64,000 bases of DNA from Hormoscilla sp. GM7CHS1pb. GTDB lineage: Bacteria > Cyanobacteriota > Cyanobacteriia > Cyanobacteriales > Desertifilaceae. Position 1 is the first letter of the stretch. Every line of letters starts with the position of its first letter. Under the pieces are notes generated by a model, which did no database searches, was not told the origin of the DNA, and saw only the letters and a list, made by a program, of their open reading frames with translations. The position numbers were made by a program, and so were the translations under genes. This document shows, in pieces, positions 8,557 through 18,648 of this stretch. The stretch is from contig JACONN010000003.1 in the NCBI GenBank assembly GCA_014323675.1, positions 186,001 through 250,000 on the forward strand, written 5' to 3'.

Positions 8557-9330
8557 ATGGCAGTTACAATCGCGAAATTGAGGCAATGGAAGCAGCAGGG
8601 ACGGGCGATCGTCACCCTGACAGCCTGGGATTATGCCTTGGCCCAGTTGTTGGATGCATCTGGTGTGGATGTAATTCTGGTGGGAGACTCCCTGGGGATG
8701 GTGGCCTTAGGTTATGAAACGACGCTGCCAGTGACGCTGGAAGAGATGCTGCACCATGTTAAGGCAGTGCGGCGGGGGGTGAAGCAAGCATTGGTAGTCT
8801 GCGATCTGCCGTTTTTGAGCTATCAGGAGAGTCCCTCGCAAGCCCTGCACTCAGCTGGCAGGGTGCTGAAGGAAACCGGTGCTGGGGCAGTGAAGTTGGA
8901 AGGGGGATATCCCGCGATCGCAGAAACTGTGGCACGTCTGGTAAATGCTGGCATTCCGGTGATGGGCCATGTGGGCTTGACGCCTCAATCCGTGCGTCTG
9001 CTGGGTTATCGCCAGCAAGGAAAGACCCCAGCAGAGGCAGAAAGAATCCTTCAAGAGGCGATCGCCCTAGCAGATGCTGGTGCTTTTGCGGTCATCTTAG
9101 AGCACGTTCCCAGTGAGTTGGCCGCAACCATTACGGAACAACTAGCAATTCCCACTATTGGCATTGGTGCCGGTCCTCACTGCGACGGACAGGTCCTGGT
9201 TACTGCTGACATGCTGGGCCTTTCCGATCGCATGCCCCCCTTTGCTAAGTCCTATGCCAATTTGCGTCAGACTATTACCCAAGCGGTAGCAGATTTTAGT
9301 GCCCAGGTGCGCGATCGGGAGTTTCCCTAG
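8557..9330 (+). CDS. panB: 3-methyl-2-oxobutanoate hydroxymethyltransferase
   Basis: The protein has 257 residues from the ATG at 8557 ([19 protein letters not shown]). An extension upstream to 8401 is repeat-derived and is rejected. [15 protein letters not shown] holds a metal-binding Asp, [10 protein letters not shown] and [12 protein letters not shown] are the PanB signatures, and LEHVPSELA carries the catalytic Glu. The enzyme transfers a hydroxymethyl group from 5,10-methylene-THF to ketoisovalerate, the first committed step to pantothenate. Its last 206 bases occur again as a gap-free diverged copy at 18649-18854. The binding site before the ATG is weak. Confidence 0.96.
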   Translation: MAVTIAKLRQWKQQGRAIVTLTAWDYALAQLLDASGVDVILVGDSLGMVALGYETTLPVTLEEMLHHVKAVRRGVKQALVVCDLPFLSYQESPSQALHSAGRVLKETGAGAVKLEGGYPAIAETVARLVNAGIPVMGHVGLTPQSVRLLGYRQQGKTPAEAERILQEAIALADAGAFAVILEHVPSELAATITEQLAIPTIGIGAGPHCDGQVLVTADMLGLSDRMPPFAKSYANLRQTITQAVADFSAQVRDREFP

Positions 9331-9844
9331 AGGGAGTTCACCAGTTCTCAGTAGTGCTGCGCGCACAACGCAAGCGGAGTTCGCAGTTAAGTGGTTGTAC
9401 AAAATTATTTTTATATTTTTCCACTTCAAACCCCTGTCAGTCGGCGCGGCACTCCGGTTGGGTAAGGGGCGGAAACCCAACCTACAGATGATGAGACTTG
9501 TCCGACGATCGCTCTTTGGGTTTGAGACTGGGAATTTGTGCGATCGCGCCCCAACTAGATGCTTGGTTATAAGTGTTGAGCGCAAGTATGACATTCTTTG
9601 TTGGTATTAATATCTTATTTGCTCCCATTCCTTCTTCCCTTTTCGCCGGGCGATAGCTTTCTGTTCGGGGTCTGGGGTGCCGGTTGTTGCCCATGCTCCT
9701 AGGTGGGAGGTTATATAGTAGGGGAGGTCTGGGGAAGATCGGGCATCCATTGCGCTTTCTATGCTCTGACAATTGGCTTCAGGTGTAGGAGTACATTGGG
9801 CCGGGGTTTGGCTCGAATACGGCTCGAATAGCCCTCGCTAATGG

Positions 9845-10250
9845 TTTACGATCGTCCACCATACATCACCAGAAATTTCCTTCACCACAGCAGACAAGTG
9901 GAATGAGGCTTTAGCTCAACTTGAGGGGAGTGTTCACTGCGACTATCCCCGCTGGGTAGAATACTTCTGTCACGATATCAACGTTCACGTCCCCCATCAT
10001 ATTTCCACAGCGATTCCTTTCTATAACTTGCGTTTAGCTCATCGCAGCTTGAAGGAGAACTGGGGGATTATATCAAGGAACGTCAGTTCTCTTGGTCTTT
10101 AATGAAGCAGATTACAGACACCTGCCACTTGTATGACCCGGACGCCTGCTATAAGTCTTTCGGTGACTACCGCGCTAGCAAATAACGGCTAATTCTGCTG
10201 TGGGGTGAAGTATGCAGGTTGAAGGGTGTAATTCGATCGGGAAGTAAAAA
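9845..10250 (+). pseudogene. Duplicated 3' end of the desA desaturase
   Basis: From TTTACGATCGTCCACC to GGGAAGTAAAAA this copies 22400-22806, covering the last ~115 codons of desA and ~65 bases after its stop. I count only a few substitutions and one lost G in GGAGAACTGGGGG, which shifts the frame. The near identity means a recent duplication. There is no start codon, so it cannot make a desaturase. 9331-9844 holds no gene I can support. Confidence 0.93.
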
Positions 10251-10377
10251 CGGTCCGAAAAATCGCATTCCGTCGGGGCACGTCTTCCGCATGCTCTTGC
10301 TGAAGGACGAGCCATGGGACAGACACCGCAAGGTAACATGGCGATCGCCTGGGGGTAGAGGCAGGGCATCAATAATA

Positions 10378-10404
10378 GGCGTTGCACATTTTGGGGATGA
10401 TGCC
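10378..10404 (+). repeat. MITE/IS-type terminal sequence (single end)
   Basis: GGCGTTGCACATTTTGGGGA with TGATGCC following is the exact complement of the right end of the MITE at 22927-23039. No partner end lies within 300 bases, so it is probably a relic. A fragmentary frame (10399-10627) follows. Its end (the ~75 bases before 10630) recurs at 29580-29650, and its middle (~10506-10546) recurs at 31556-31596, so it is debris of a repeated gene. Confidence 0.6.
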
Positions 10405-10659
10405 ATTTTTGGCACAGGCTACGCTACTGAAAGTGGTTGATAAGCCCAAGTCATGGGTAGCCGGTGATTGGATTACTCCAAGCTTGTCTTATGAAATTTC
10501 ACCCATCGGACTGGCAGTTTCTCACTTTTTGGCCTTGGACCTGTTGTGGTGGTACACAGTAGATGTAGAATCAGAAGAAAACTCCTTCCAGGAACTTGTT
10601 GTTCCTGAAAATTGCAACTATAATTAACCTTGGTTTGTCTGTCATGATTAGGAGGTAAA

Positions 10660-11831
10660 ATGGTACAGCAAGCAGATAATGATCGATTAAAAGAGGCTTT
10701 GGGTCACTACAAAGCCGGACGTCTGGATAAAGCGAGGGCTGTTTATTTGGCGATGCTTTCCCAGCAGCCAGAATTAGTAGAGGCTATGCAGATGCTAGGA
10801 ATTATTGCTTATCAGACGAGGGAATACGATCGGGCGATCGGCTATTTCCAACAGGTGATATCTATAAAGCCAGATTGGCCTGAGACTTATAATAGGGGGC
10901 TAGCTTCTGGGAACAGGGAAAAATAGAACAGGCGCTCGCTGCCTACAAACAGGCGATCGCAGTGAAGCCTGATTATCTTGATGCTTATAATAACCTGGCT
11001 TTGGCCTTGGAAAAACAGGGAAAAAGATCGGAGGCGATTCGTCTGCGAAGACGTGCGCGCGAGACGCACCAGCAAGTGAGATCGCTGACCCCGAGTGGAA
11101 CGGCCCCTGAAAAATTGGAAAAACGTTATCGAGAGGCGAACGCGAAGCGTGCGCGCAGCGCATACGCTCATTACCAACAGGCGATTAGTTGGTATCAAAA
11201 GGGAGAAAAAGACAAGGCGATCGCCCTCTGTCACCAAGTGCTATTGGCTCATCCGGGACATAGCGAAACCATGAATTTGTTGGGAGTATGTCTCCAAAAT
11301 ACCGGGAAGCTAGCAGAAGCAGTATCCGTATACCGGGAGGCGATCGCTCTCAATCCCCAGAACATAAACCTGCACAATAATTTGGGGTCAGCTTTGCACT
11401 CCTTGGGCCATGAGGAACAAGCGCTCGCCTGCTATGAAAAGGCTATCACCATTGACCAGAACTGTGCGGATGCTTACTATAATGCAGCCAGAATTATGGA
11501 AGTGCAGGACCGTAGAGAAGAGGCGATCGCCTATTGTAAAAAAGCCATTGCCATTAAACCAGAGGCGAAATTTTACAATGAGTTGGGTATATACTATCAA
11601 AGATGTGGGAACTTAGCAGAGGCGGCGAGGCAGTATGAACAGGCGATCTCCTTAAAGCCGAACTGTCTGGAAGCAATTTGCAACCTGGGGATGATACTGC
11701 AAAAGCAGGGTAAAATAGCAGAGGCGCTTGGACAATATCGCCAGGCTCTGGCAATTAAACCAGATTATCCAGAAGTATACTATAAGATGGGGCTCGCTTG
11801 GGGAGAGCAGGATAAGTTAGCAGAGGCGATC
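10660..11831 (+). pseudogene. TPR protein gene, frameshifted and cut at a HIP1 site
   Basis: This paralogue of the intact gene at 29683-31488 shares the same upstream ~100 bases and the AGGAGG site before its ATG. TPR motifs (AEAVSVYREAIALNPQN, EQALACYEKAITIDQ, EEAIAYCKKAIAIKPE and others) run throughout. Near 10892-10900 a 4-base deletion relative to the paralogue shifts the frame. At ~11828 the TPR sequence AGAGGCGATCGCTTC passes directly into an S8 protease coding sequence, so the glycosyltransferase-like C-terminal half of the paralogue is absent. Relative to the paralogue, an in-frame 24-base GCGCGC-rich palindromic insertion lies at ~11140-11165. Confidence 0.88.
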
Positions 11832-13857
11832 GCTTCACCGTGCGTCTTGCCGACCCCGAGGAGCGCTTGCCCCATTATCCAGCAACCCAGCAGCAGCCTA
11901 TTCGCGGAACCAATCTGCTGGAGGTGCGGGTGGAACCGAGCCATCTAGAAGAAGAGATGCAAGCCGCCCGCAACCAAGAGGGAATTGCTTTTGTCAGCCA
12001 TGTTTATATGGTTGTCAACAATCCGGGAATGTTGGCTTACCTGACTTCAGAGCTAACCATCCAATTTGCCAATACCGTAGCAGAGGCGATCGCCCGGGAG
12101 CTGGCCTCTTCCGTTGGAGTCGAGCTAGTCCGTCCCCTAGAAGAAATTCCCAACACCTATATATGTGAAGTGACTCTGGCTGCTATAGAAAATCCGATTA
12201 AAATTGCCAACCGCCTGATGCGCCAGTCGGAAGTCTTGGCGGCAGAACCGAATATCGTCATTAGCAGCCAGAATCTCTATACTCCTAGAGATACTCTTTA
12301 TCACAAGCAGTGGTATCTCAATAATAACGGCGGCTTCGAGATAGCGTCGAATTCTCATATTAATGTCGAGAAAGCTTGGGATATTACCCGGGGACTCGGC
12401 AAATAGTCGTTGCGATAGTCGATGATTCCGTCGATATCAATCACCCAGATTTTCAAGGTTCCGGCAAAATAGTCGCCCCAAAAGATTTAAAAGAAAAGGA
12501 TTTCGTGCCTCTGCCGGGAGAAACTACAGACAATCACGGTACTGCTTGTGCTGGGGTGGCGATCGCCGAAGAAAATGGCACAGGAGTTGTTGGAGTAGCT
12601 CCCGGTTGTGCCTTAATGCCAATCCGCAGTACCGGCTTTTTGGACGATAAAACCATTGAGGATATCTTTGACTGGTCAATGTCGAAAGGCGCTTCGGTCA
12701 TATCCTGTAGCTGGGGTCCTTCTTCCGTTTACTTTCCCATCTCCCTGCGTCAGAGTGCCGCCATTAGTCGCGCCGCAACCAAAGGGCGCAATGGCAAAGG
12801 TTGCGTAGTTCTCTTTGCTGCCGGCAATGCCAATCGCCCTACTAAAGGAATGGTCAATGAAGATGGCTGGCCAAAAGACGTTATCCAAGGCCGAACCCAA
12901 TGGCTCAACGGTTTCGCCGTACATCCCGACGTGATAACCGTTTCTGCTTGCACCAGTTTGAATAAAAAAGCCGCTTATAGTAATTGGGGCAAATCTATAT
13001 CGGTCTGCGCTCCGAGCAACAACGCTCCGCCGGGAATGTGGTTGCAGGAAACCGGCTATACCATGACTCCACCGCGAATCCGAACTTCTTTCCAGGGTCA
13101 GGGAGTGTTTACAGCCGATCGCCTGGGAGCCGCCGGCTACAGTAGCAGCGATTTTACCAGCACTTTCGGCGGCACTTCTAGCGCTTGTCCCGTTGTCGCT
13201 GGAGTCGCGGCATTAGTGCTGTCAGTTAATCCCAACCTGACTGCAGCCCAAGTGAAGGCGATTCTCCAACAAAGTGCCGATAAAATAATTGACTCCGACG
13301 CCGACCGGCAGTTGGGTCTGAAGCTGGGCAACTACGATGCTAGCGGTCATTCCGAATGGTTTGGTTATGGCAAAGTTAATGCTTATCAAGCGGTAGTTTT
13401 GGCTCAGCGGATGCTGAGGGTATCCCAGCAAGTTTCTCGCTGGATTCGGGAGCGATTCGCGCGATCGCAAACTATTCCCGATTATCAAAAACCCAGGAGC
13501 GGTCTATTTGGGGTTAGCCTTTTGCGGGGCAGCCAGACTTCCAACACGACCAGCAGTATTTCTTTCTCCGACCCCAGCTTTGTACGAGATATCCGCGTCA
13601 ATGTCGAGATAGAACATGGTTTCCTCGGGGATTTAGAAATTTATTTAGTTGCTCCTAATGGCAACAAAGTTTTGATCCAAGGTCGCACTTTGGGTCGCAA
13701 GACTCGCCTCCAGAAATTTTATTCTAAAGAGAACACCCCTATCCTGCAGCAACTTTTCAATCAACCGGCGCAAGGAACTTGGAAGCTACAAGTAGTCGAT
13801 CGGGCTTCTAGCGATACCGGCACTCTCAAGAGTTGGGAGTTGAGTTTGGGAATTTAA
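11829..13857 (+). pseudogene. S8 subtilisin-like protease with P-domain, start lost and frameshifted
   Basis: Two frames together give a protease. 11829-12406 encodes the cyanobacterial N-terminal region (FTVRLADPEE, LLEVRVEPSHLEEEMQAAR, PIKIANRLMRQSEVLAAEPN, LYHKQWYLNNNGG). A one-base loss near 12391-12397 (ACCCGGGGACTCGGC) moves it into 12398-13857. The catalytic residues are present: Asp in VAIVDDSVDINHPDF, His in DNHGTACAG, Ser in FGGTSSACPVVAG. A P/proprotein-convertase domain (DIRVNVEIEHGFLGDLEIYL to the end) closes it. The natural start has been replaced by the TPR sequence at a HIP1 site. If the frameshift were a read error, a TPR-protease fusion still would not form, because the TPR frame differs. 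Confidence 0.9.
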
Positions 13858-14124
13858 TCGGGGAGAGTTCGAGCGCCCCGGAGTTCGAGCGCCCCGGAGT
13901 TTTGAGTTGTGGGGAATGTAGGGGCGACAGCAACAAGAGCGATAATCTCGGCCTTAAACGGTAACCCCCGTAATGGGATGCTTCGCCCCAGACCACCTCA
14001 TATTACATTAATTTGAGTTTCGCACCTGCGATCTGCCAAATCGTCTGCCGATCGCTCCCTGGCGCGATCGCTCCCTGTGCGTTGCCAGGTCTAGTGCTTT
14101 GGCAAACCTAAAATTATGTGTAAC

Positions 14125-14210
14125 TGTAGGGAGCGGTTGAACGGAGTGAAACCCAACTATACCAATCGTTGTGTTGGGTTTCACTCCGTTCAACCCTTCC
14201 CTACAATTTT
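14125..14210. repeat. Long hairpin repeat
   Basis: Arms GTAGGGAGCGGTTGAACGG.. and the complementary ..CCGTTCAACCCTTCCCTAC flank a short ACTATACCAATCGTTGT loop. The shorter unit GTTGGGTTT(C/G).. is the same word family as the 40879-40982 repeat. The rest of 13858-14600 holds a GTTCGAGCGCCCCGGA tandem pair, a poly-A stretch (~14287) and HIP1 sites, but no gene I can support. Confidence 0.7.
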
Positions 14211-14644
14211 AAGCCAGACAATCCACTAGAACTGGTATCCTTGTCAAGATAAGATGAGACAATCTACAAACTCTGATAAGTTAAAACAAAAAAAAAAATC
14301 GATAAGTTTCCACTCAAATTAATGGTCGAAAGTCAGTAATTGTTAGCAGCGCCGGAAATAATTAATAGCGATCGAGCGCGATCGCGCTTGAACGATCTGG
14401 TAGGAATTGCCGAGGCTCCCTCGGGCAGATTCCCGAGCCGGTGCAAAATGCTCGCAAACCGCTGTAGAATCTACAAAAAGCAAGGAGGTGCTACGCCCAG
14501 ATCCCTCCCTGGTGCAAATAGGCTCGTTGGTGCGGAGGTTCGCGATCGCTCCCTATTCGTTGCCCAATAAGGCGCGATCGCGGACCTCCGCTGGTTTTTC
14601 TGCTTTCCGCACCGCAGCTCGTCCGCGATGACGAGGGCGCAGTC

Positions 14645-16084
14645 GTGCCTTACATAGATCTGGATACCTCCTACAAGGGCAACGCGATCGAACACCAGAT
14701 TGGCAATATGCCGGGAATATCGAATTATCAAGCTTCGAGCTGGCTAAACTTCCTCAACGGATCGACTGCCCTCCATGCCGACCTCGGGGCAACGAAGGTT
14801 CCTATGATTCTTCGTTCTTTCCCCGCTTCACCTACAATGGCCAACCAGAAAGGCGAGGCTTCCAACCTAGTATCGGGTAGTAATATTAGCCAGCTCCTGA
14901 AATGGGACTACACGATCGCTTATTCCCAAACAGTCCACTATCCCCAAGACGAACTCGACTTCACGGTCCACTTCAATGTTCGCGACGACGCTACCCAAGT
15001 GCTGGCTGGCTTTAAAGATGCTTTCAACTCGTTAGCCCAGTTCGTAACCGTTTATCCGGAGGTAGAAAAGGTCTTCCGCGAAACGCTGGTGAAGATCGAT
15101 GCTACGACCAAGACATCGTCGCCAGAATTCGCCCAAGCGGGGAAAGCCCTGGAAGCTTTCAATAAAATGGTAACGGCGATCGTCGATGCAGCAGGAGGCA
15201 GCGCGTTGCGTATGGCCGATTTCAGCAGCACCCCGCGCCGGAGCAGTAAGGTGAGTTCGTATAAGTTCAAGTTGAAGGAAGGGAGCGAAACTGTCCCAGG
15301 GGAAGCGGCGGCTCTGGTTGTTACCATCACCGGTCAACCACCAACAGGCATCGGGAATCCCATTGTGAATATTCCTGGCTATAAGACCAAGCCCTTCACG
15401 GGAAACAACCGTGAGTTCTGTTTCTCCTTCGAGGACGCTACAGGCAAACCTCTGAAAGCTTCAACTGGCCAGGGAATCGGTCCGCGAGAAGTGGTATTGC
15501 CAAACATGAATATCCTGGCGCGGCAAGATGCGGAGACAACCGTAGAGTTAAAACGGAATGTCGGCCTCGTGCCTGGTAAGACTACGGCCTCAGACTTCAT
15601 CTATACGACAGGAAAAGTCGGCTTTGCCAATCTTTATCACCCGTCGATAGAGCATGACGAGGAAGTCAAGATCGCAGAGATCGGCGCTGGCGGCCCGCAC
15701 AAAACAACCTTGAGTCAACACTTGACAAATCTGTTCGCTGCATTGCTTAAAGAAAATTCCCAAGATACTTTGAGCTTCCTGATGACAACTACTTACACCT
15801 ATAAGTTCAACTCCGCCCTTGAGGGAATAGAGCTGCCTGTCATCATGCAGCCGATGCAGAGTTTCGACATAACTTCTAATGCTGACGGCAACCTCCCCCA
15901 AAAGGCGATCGATTCCTGGAGTAAGAGCATCCTCAGTTGGTTTCATGCTCATCAAACCAGTAAAGATGAGGGCATCCTCCACTTCGATATGACGGTATTC
16001 TCCAACCTCACTCAACAGTCCATGCCGTTGTTGCGGTTAAATTCGCTAACCCTAGAAGTGCAGTACATAACAGATATCCCCTAG
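14645..16084 (+). CDS. Unrecognised 479-residue protein
   Basis: The start is uncertain. GTG at 14645 opens the frame used here, but coding-like sequence in the same frame (LVRDDEGAVVPYIDLDTSYKG) extends upstream towards HIP1-rich repeats, so the N-terminus may be missing. The protein has no signal peptide or membrane segment. It is rich in beta-strand-like and acidic/amide residues, with FDITSNADGNLPQKAIDSW and a C-terminal LLRLNSLTLEVQYITDIP. The codon use looks real and there is no internal stop. The C-terminal style recalls the fragment at 625-870. I cannot place it in a family; a C-terminal part of a large secreted or toxin-like protein is only a guess. Confidence 0.6.
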   Translation: MPYIDLDTSYKGNAIEHQIGNMPGISNYQASSWLNFLNGSTALHADLGATKVPMILRSFPASPTMANQKGEASNLVSGSNISQLLKWDYTIAYSQTVHYPQDELDFTVHFNVRDDATQVLAGFKDAFNSLAQFVTVYPEVEKVFRETLVKIDATTKTSSPEFAQAGKALEAFNKMVTAIVDAAGGSALRMADFSSTPRRSSKVSSYKFKLKEGSETVPGEAAALVVTITGQPPTGIGNPIVNIPGYKTKPFTGNNREFCFSFEDATGKPLKASTGQGIGPREVVLPNMNILARQDAETTVELKRNVGLVPGKTTASDFIYTTGKVGFANLYHPSIEHDEEVKIAEIGAGGPHKTTLSQHLTNLFAALLKENSQDTLSFLMTTTYTYKFNSALEGIELPVIMQPMQSFDITSNADGNLPQKAIDSWSKSILSWFHAHQTSKDEGILHFDMTVFSNLTQQSMPLLRLNSLTLEVQYITDIP

Positions 16085-16435
16085 AGTCGTAGGCGATCGC
16101 TATAGCTTTTCTCAGATAGGTGTTGATAAACATGTAGTGATATACCATCTATCCGGATAAAGATTTATTGTCATTATGCACAAAATCCCAAGATGATGTA
16201 ATTTTTCTGCTTCAATGATAATGTTTTCCGAACCAGGTGGTGGTCAAGATGTAGTGATTTGACTGCGATCCAGGAGCATATCCACCACAAATTCCGGCTG
16301 TTGTAGAAATTGTTTTGGCGATTAATGTTGACTGAAATAGCGCATAATTATCCGAGGAGAGAGAGGCGATCGCATTCACGCTTTTCTACCAGAACAATCA
16401 TCACGCCACGCGATCGCGATATCGAGCACAATTAT

Positions 16436-16645
16436 CCCAGCAAACTCCGCACAAAACTTGCTCACATGTCCAATCATGTAGCGGGCGATCGGGAGCGTTA
16501 CTATTTTTTTGGGTCAGGTCGCGCGATCGGGCCACTGTCCCAGAGGGAGAATGATTTGACTGCGGTCCGCGTTTCCGGCGCTAAAATTGCTGCACCCTCT
16601 ATATACCCACGACCAGGACATGAAAGGCGATCGCCTTCTCGTGCA
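16436..16645. repeat. Dispersed repeat, copies A+B joined
   Basis: This holds in one piece the sequences seen separately at 1875-1990 (left part) and 1156-1261 (right part), so it is probably the more complete form of the repeat. It ends 17 bases before the stop of the TOPRIM gene. The 16085-16435 gap shows no gene. Confidence 0.65.
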
Positions 16646-16661
16646 GTTGAGCATTGCACAA

Positions 16662-17312
16662 TTACAAGTCATAGAGATATTTAAACCAGTTAACAAACGT
16701 CTGTGCATTTGGGTGATTCGGATCTATAATTCGCTCTATCACAGCATTATGCAATTGGCGTCCTGGTGGATCTTGCCATGCTAGCCATGTGTGAATGTGA
16801 GCTTTGTCAGTATGCTCTTGCTTGAACGGCGCACCTTGATGCTTAGCTTCTTGAACTACCGACTGCGCGTAGGTCCACAGTGATTCACCCTGACTGGGAA
16901 TCATCAAGGCCAAAAATGTCTCAAGCATACCGCTTATCTTGTTATCTGGCAAAATCCAAACCCCGAACTTGACGCCGTAACTGGTGTTATGAATCAAACC
17001 AGTTTCTGGTAGATTTTCAGGAAGATCCCGAATGCTTCTCAAACATGCATTCCGAATGCTTTGCCATCGACTTGCTGGATCTTCGTCGGCATCGACTATT
17101 AGTCCTAAAGCAGAAAGTCTTGAGGCTTTCAATTCCGTAGAAATCACGTCGGGAGCGAGGAGCTGGGTGACGCCACCATAGGATTCGATGTAGACCACAG
17201 CTTCTGACTTGGTTTCGCCCCAAGAAATGCCATTTGCTTCTATCAATACTGGTATGACTCGCTTATCTGAGTCCCCTTCTACTAAGAGCTTCTTTTTGTG
17301 CAAACCTGCCAT
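16662..17312 (-). CDS. TOPRIM-domain protein (DUF3226-like), partner of the AAA ATPase
   Basis: The protein has 216 residues. KKLLVEGDSDKRVIPVLIEANG (residues ~7-28) is TOPRIM motif 1 with its glutamate, GLIVDADEDPASRW (~72-85) is the DxD motif, and PDNKISGMLETFL is a third acidic-rich block typical of the OLD/DUF3226 nuclease fold. The gene starts 4 bases after the ATPase stop, so the two are one operon. Family members are OLD-like nucleases or nuclease-like effectors; the substrate is unknown. The gene looks intact, and its 3' end abuts a dispersed repeat. Confidence 0.8.
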   Translation of the reverse strand: MAGLHKKKLLVEGDSDKRVIPVLIEANGISWGETKSEAVVYIESYGGVTQLLAPDVISTELKASRLSALGLIVDADEDPASRWQSIRNACLRSIRDLPENLPETGLIHNTSYGVKFGVWILPDNKISGMLETFLALMIPSQGESLWTYAQSVVQEAKHQGAPFKQEHTDKAHIHTWLAWQDPPGRQLHNAVIERIIDPNHPNAQTFVNWFKYLYDL

Positions 17313-17316
17313 ATGA

Positions 17317-18438
17317 TTAACGCACCTCTATACCACGTTCGGCAGCAATAGCGATTTCCCGTTCATTAAAGACTACCGCTGTTGTTTTACCTGGCTCTAT
17401 TCGCTGAATTGTAATTCCATGCAGATCGCGTGTGCGCGCAGCGCAATCGACATTTTCATTGCCAGTGATGCTAGCTAAACTGGTGCAGCAGTCACTGTTA
17501 TGGGTAGTCGCGAAAACCTGAACGTCCAGCTTTGTCGCTATTTCCCAGATGACTCTCCACATGTCTGACATCGTAGTAAAGTGCAGTCCACTGTCGATTT
17601 CGTCAACCAGTAACACTCCTCCTTGGGTGCATAGGATCGCGAGCACGAGTCCCAGCATCCGCCAGACTCCATCTCCCATGCTACCGATGGGTATGGGTTG
17701 GTTGCGATCGGAGCATCGTACCAGAAACCCACCCCGTTCTCTCCATTGCCTAGTGCTATACCGAGATTTATCGATACTAACTGAAGCGATGCGCTCAATT
17801 GTGGGTTCGATCGCCTGAAGCGCCTGGATGGCGATCGCTTCTTTGGGGGTCAATACAACCCGATCGAACATGGCAATAATATCCCCTACTTCTAAGGAAA
17901 ACGGGGTTAAGAATTGCGTCACCGACTCGCGGGCAATTTGACGCCGCCTTTGGATATAATTTGCCGAAATACCTGCACCGGGTGATAAAGGCAGCTTGAT
18001 ATCTTCTTCTACTTTCTGTCCAGTCCAGTTAACAACCAGATTTAGTTCTCCCAAGTCTCGATCGTCATCCATGTTTACTTGTTCGGACTGTTCTCTGGAA
18101 TGAATTGATGCTACTAGCTTCTCCTGATGGTTGCTATGGACTCCCAATATCGAGAATTTGCTGCCTGGTTCGATATCCTGTCTGTGAAAAAGGTGACGTA
18201 TGTCATATTCCCGATCGCTTTTGCTACCGTCCGTCTCAGTCAACCAATACTCTCCTCGGTAAGCCATTAACTGCTGAATAGAATTCATGTCCGTGCGGGA
18301 GCAGAGGATGTGAAGTGCTTCTAAAATTGAAGTTTTGCCGCTATTATTTGTCCCGACCAACAGGTTTACTCTCCCTAAATCCTGAAGTTCAAAGGTTTTG
18401 AATCCGCGAAAGTTCTCGATTATCAATGATTTTAGCAT
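17317..18438 (-). CDS. AAA15/OLD-type ABC-like ATPase
   Basis: The protein has 373 residues. MLKSLIIENFRGFKTFEL and VNLLVGTNNSGKTSILEAL (Walker A, ~residues 27-40) open the RecF/OLD/SMC-like fold. PIGSMGDGVWRMLGLVLAIL is the ABC signature region, GGVLLVDEIDSGLH is Walker B, and VQVFATTHNSDCC is the H-switch. It has no nuclease domain of its own; the TOPRIM is the next gene, 4 bases on. This split ATPase + TOPRIM arrangement resembles PARIS (AriA/AriB) and split OLD systems, so a phage or plasmid sensor-effector pair is a reasonable inference. A GTGCGCGCAGCGCA palindromic repeat is read in frame near the C-terminus (CAARTRD). Confidence 0.85.
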   Translation of the reverse strand: MLKSLIIENFRGFKTFELQDLGRVNLLVGTNNSGKTSILEALHILCSRTDMNSIQQLMAYRGEYWLTETDGSKSDREYDIRHLFHRQDIEPGSKFSILGVHSNHQEKLVASIHSREQSEQVNMDDDRDLGELNLVVNWTGQKVEEDIKLPLSPGAGISANYIQRRRQIARESVTQFLTPFSLEVGDIIAMFDRVVLTPKEAIAIQALQAIEPTIERIASVSIDKSRYSTRQWRERGGFLVRCSDRNQPIPIGSMGDGVWRMLGLVLAILCTQGGVLLVDEIDSGLHFTTMSDMWRVIWEIATKLDVQVFATTHNSDCCTSLASITGNENVDCAARTRDLHGITIQRIEPGKTTAVVFNEREIAIAAERGIEVR

Positions 18439-18648
18439 ATCAAACCCGTTCTCTCATCAAAGCGCGTTGATTAGCAAACTACCGCCCGGGTAACAAATTC
18501 GCCAGTCAGCTAGCTAAAGTCGGTATAAGACCGACTAACGGAATAGCTTTCAAACCGATTGTAGCATTGTTTTTTCAAAAGGGTATTACTTTGGGGTGAC
18601 GGTCGCGCGATTGCGCTGCGCGCACGCTACGCGATCGGCCCACGGTCC

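Noticed and set aside
9299..9772. Frames downstream of panB
   Set aside because: No binding sites, motifs or protein-like composition; HIP1-rich intergenic sequence.
16310..16684. 124-residue plus-strand frame
   Set aside because: It runs through the dispersed repeat and overlaps the TOPRIM gene antisense; no protein-like features.
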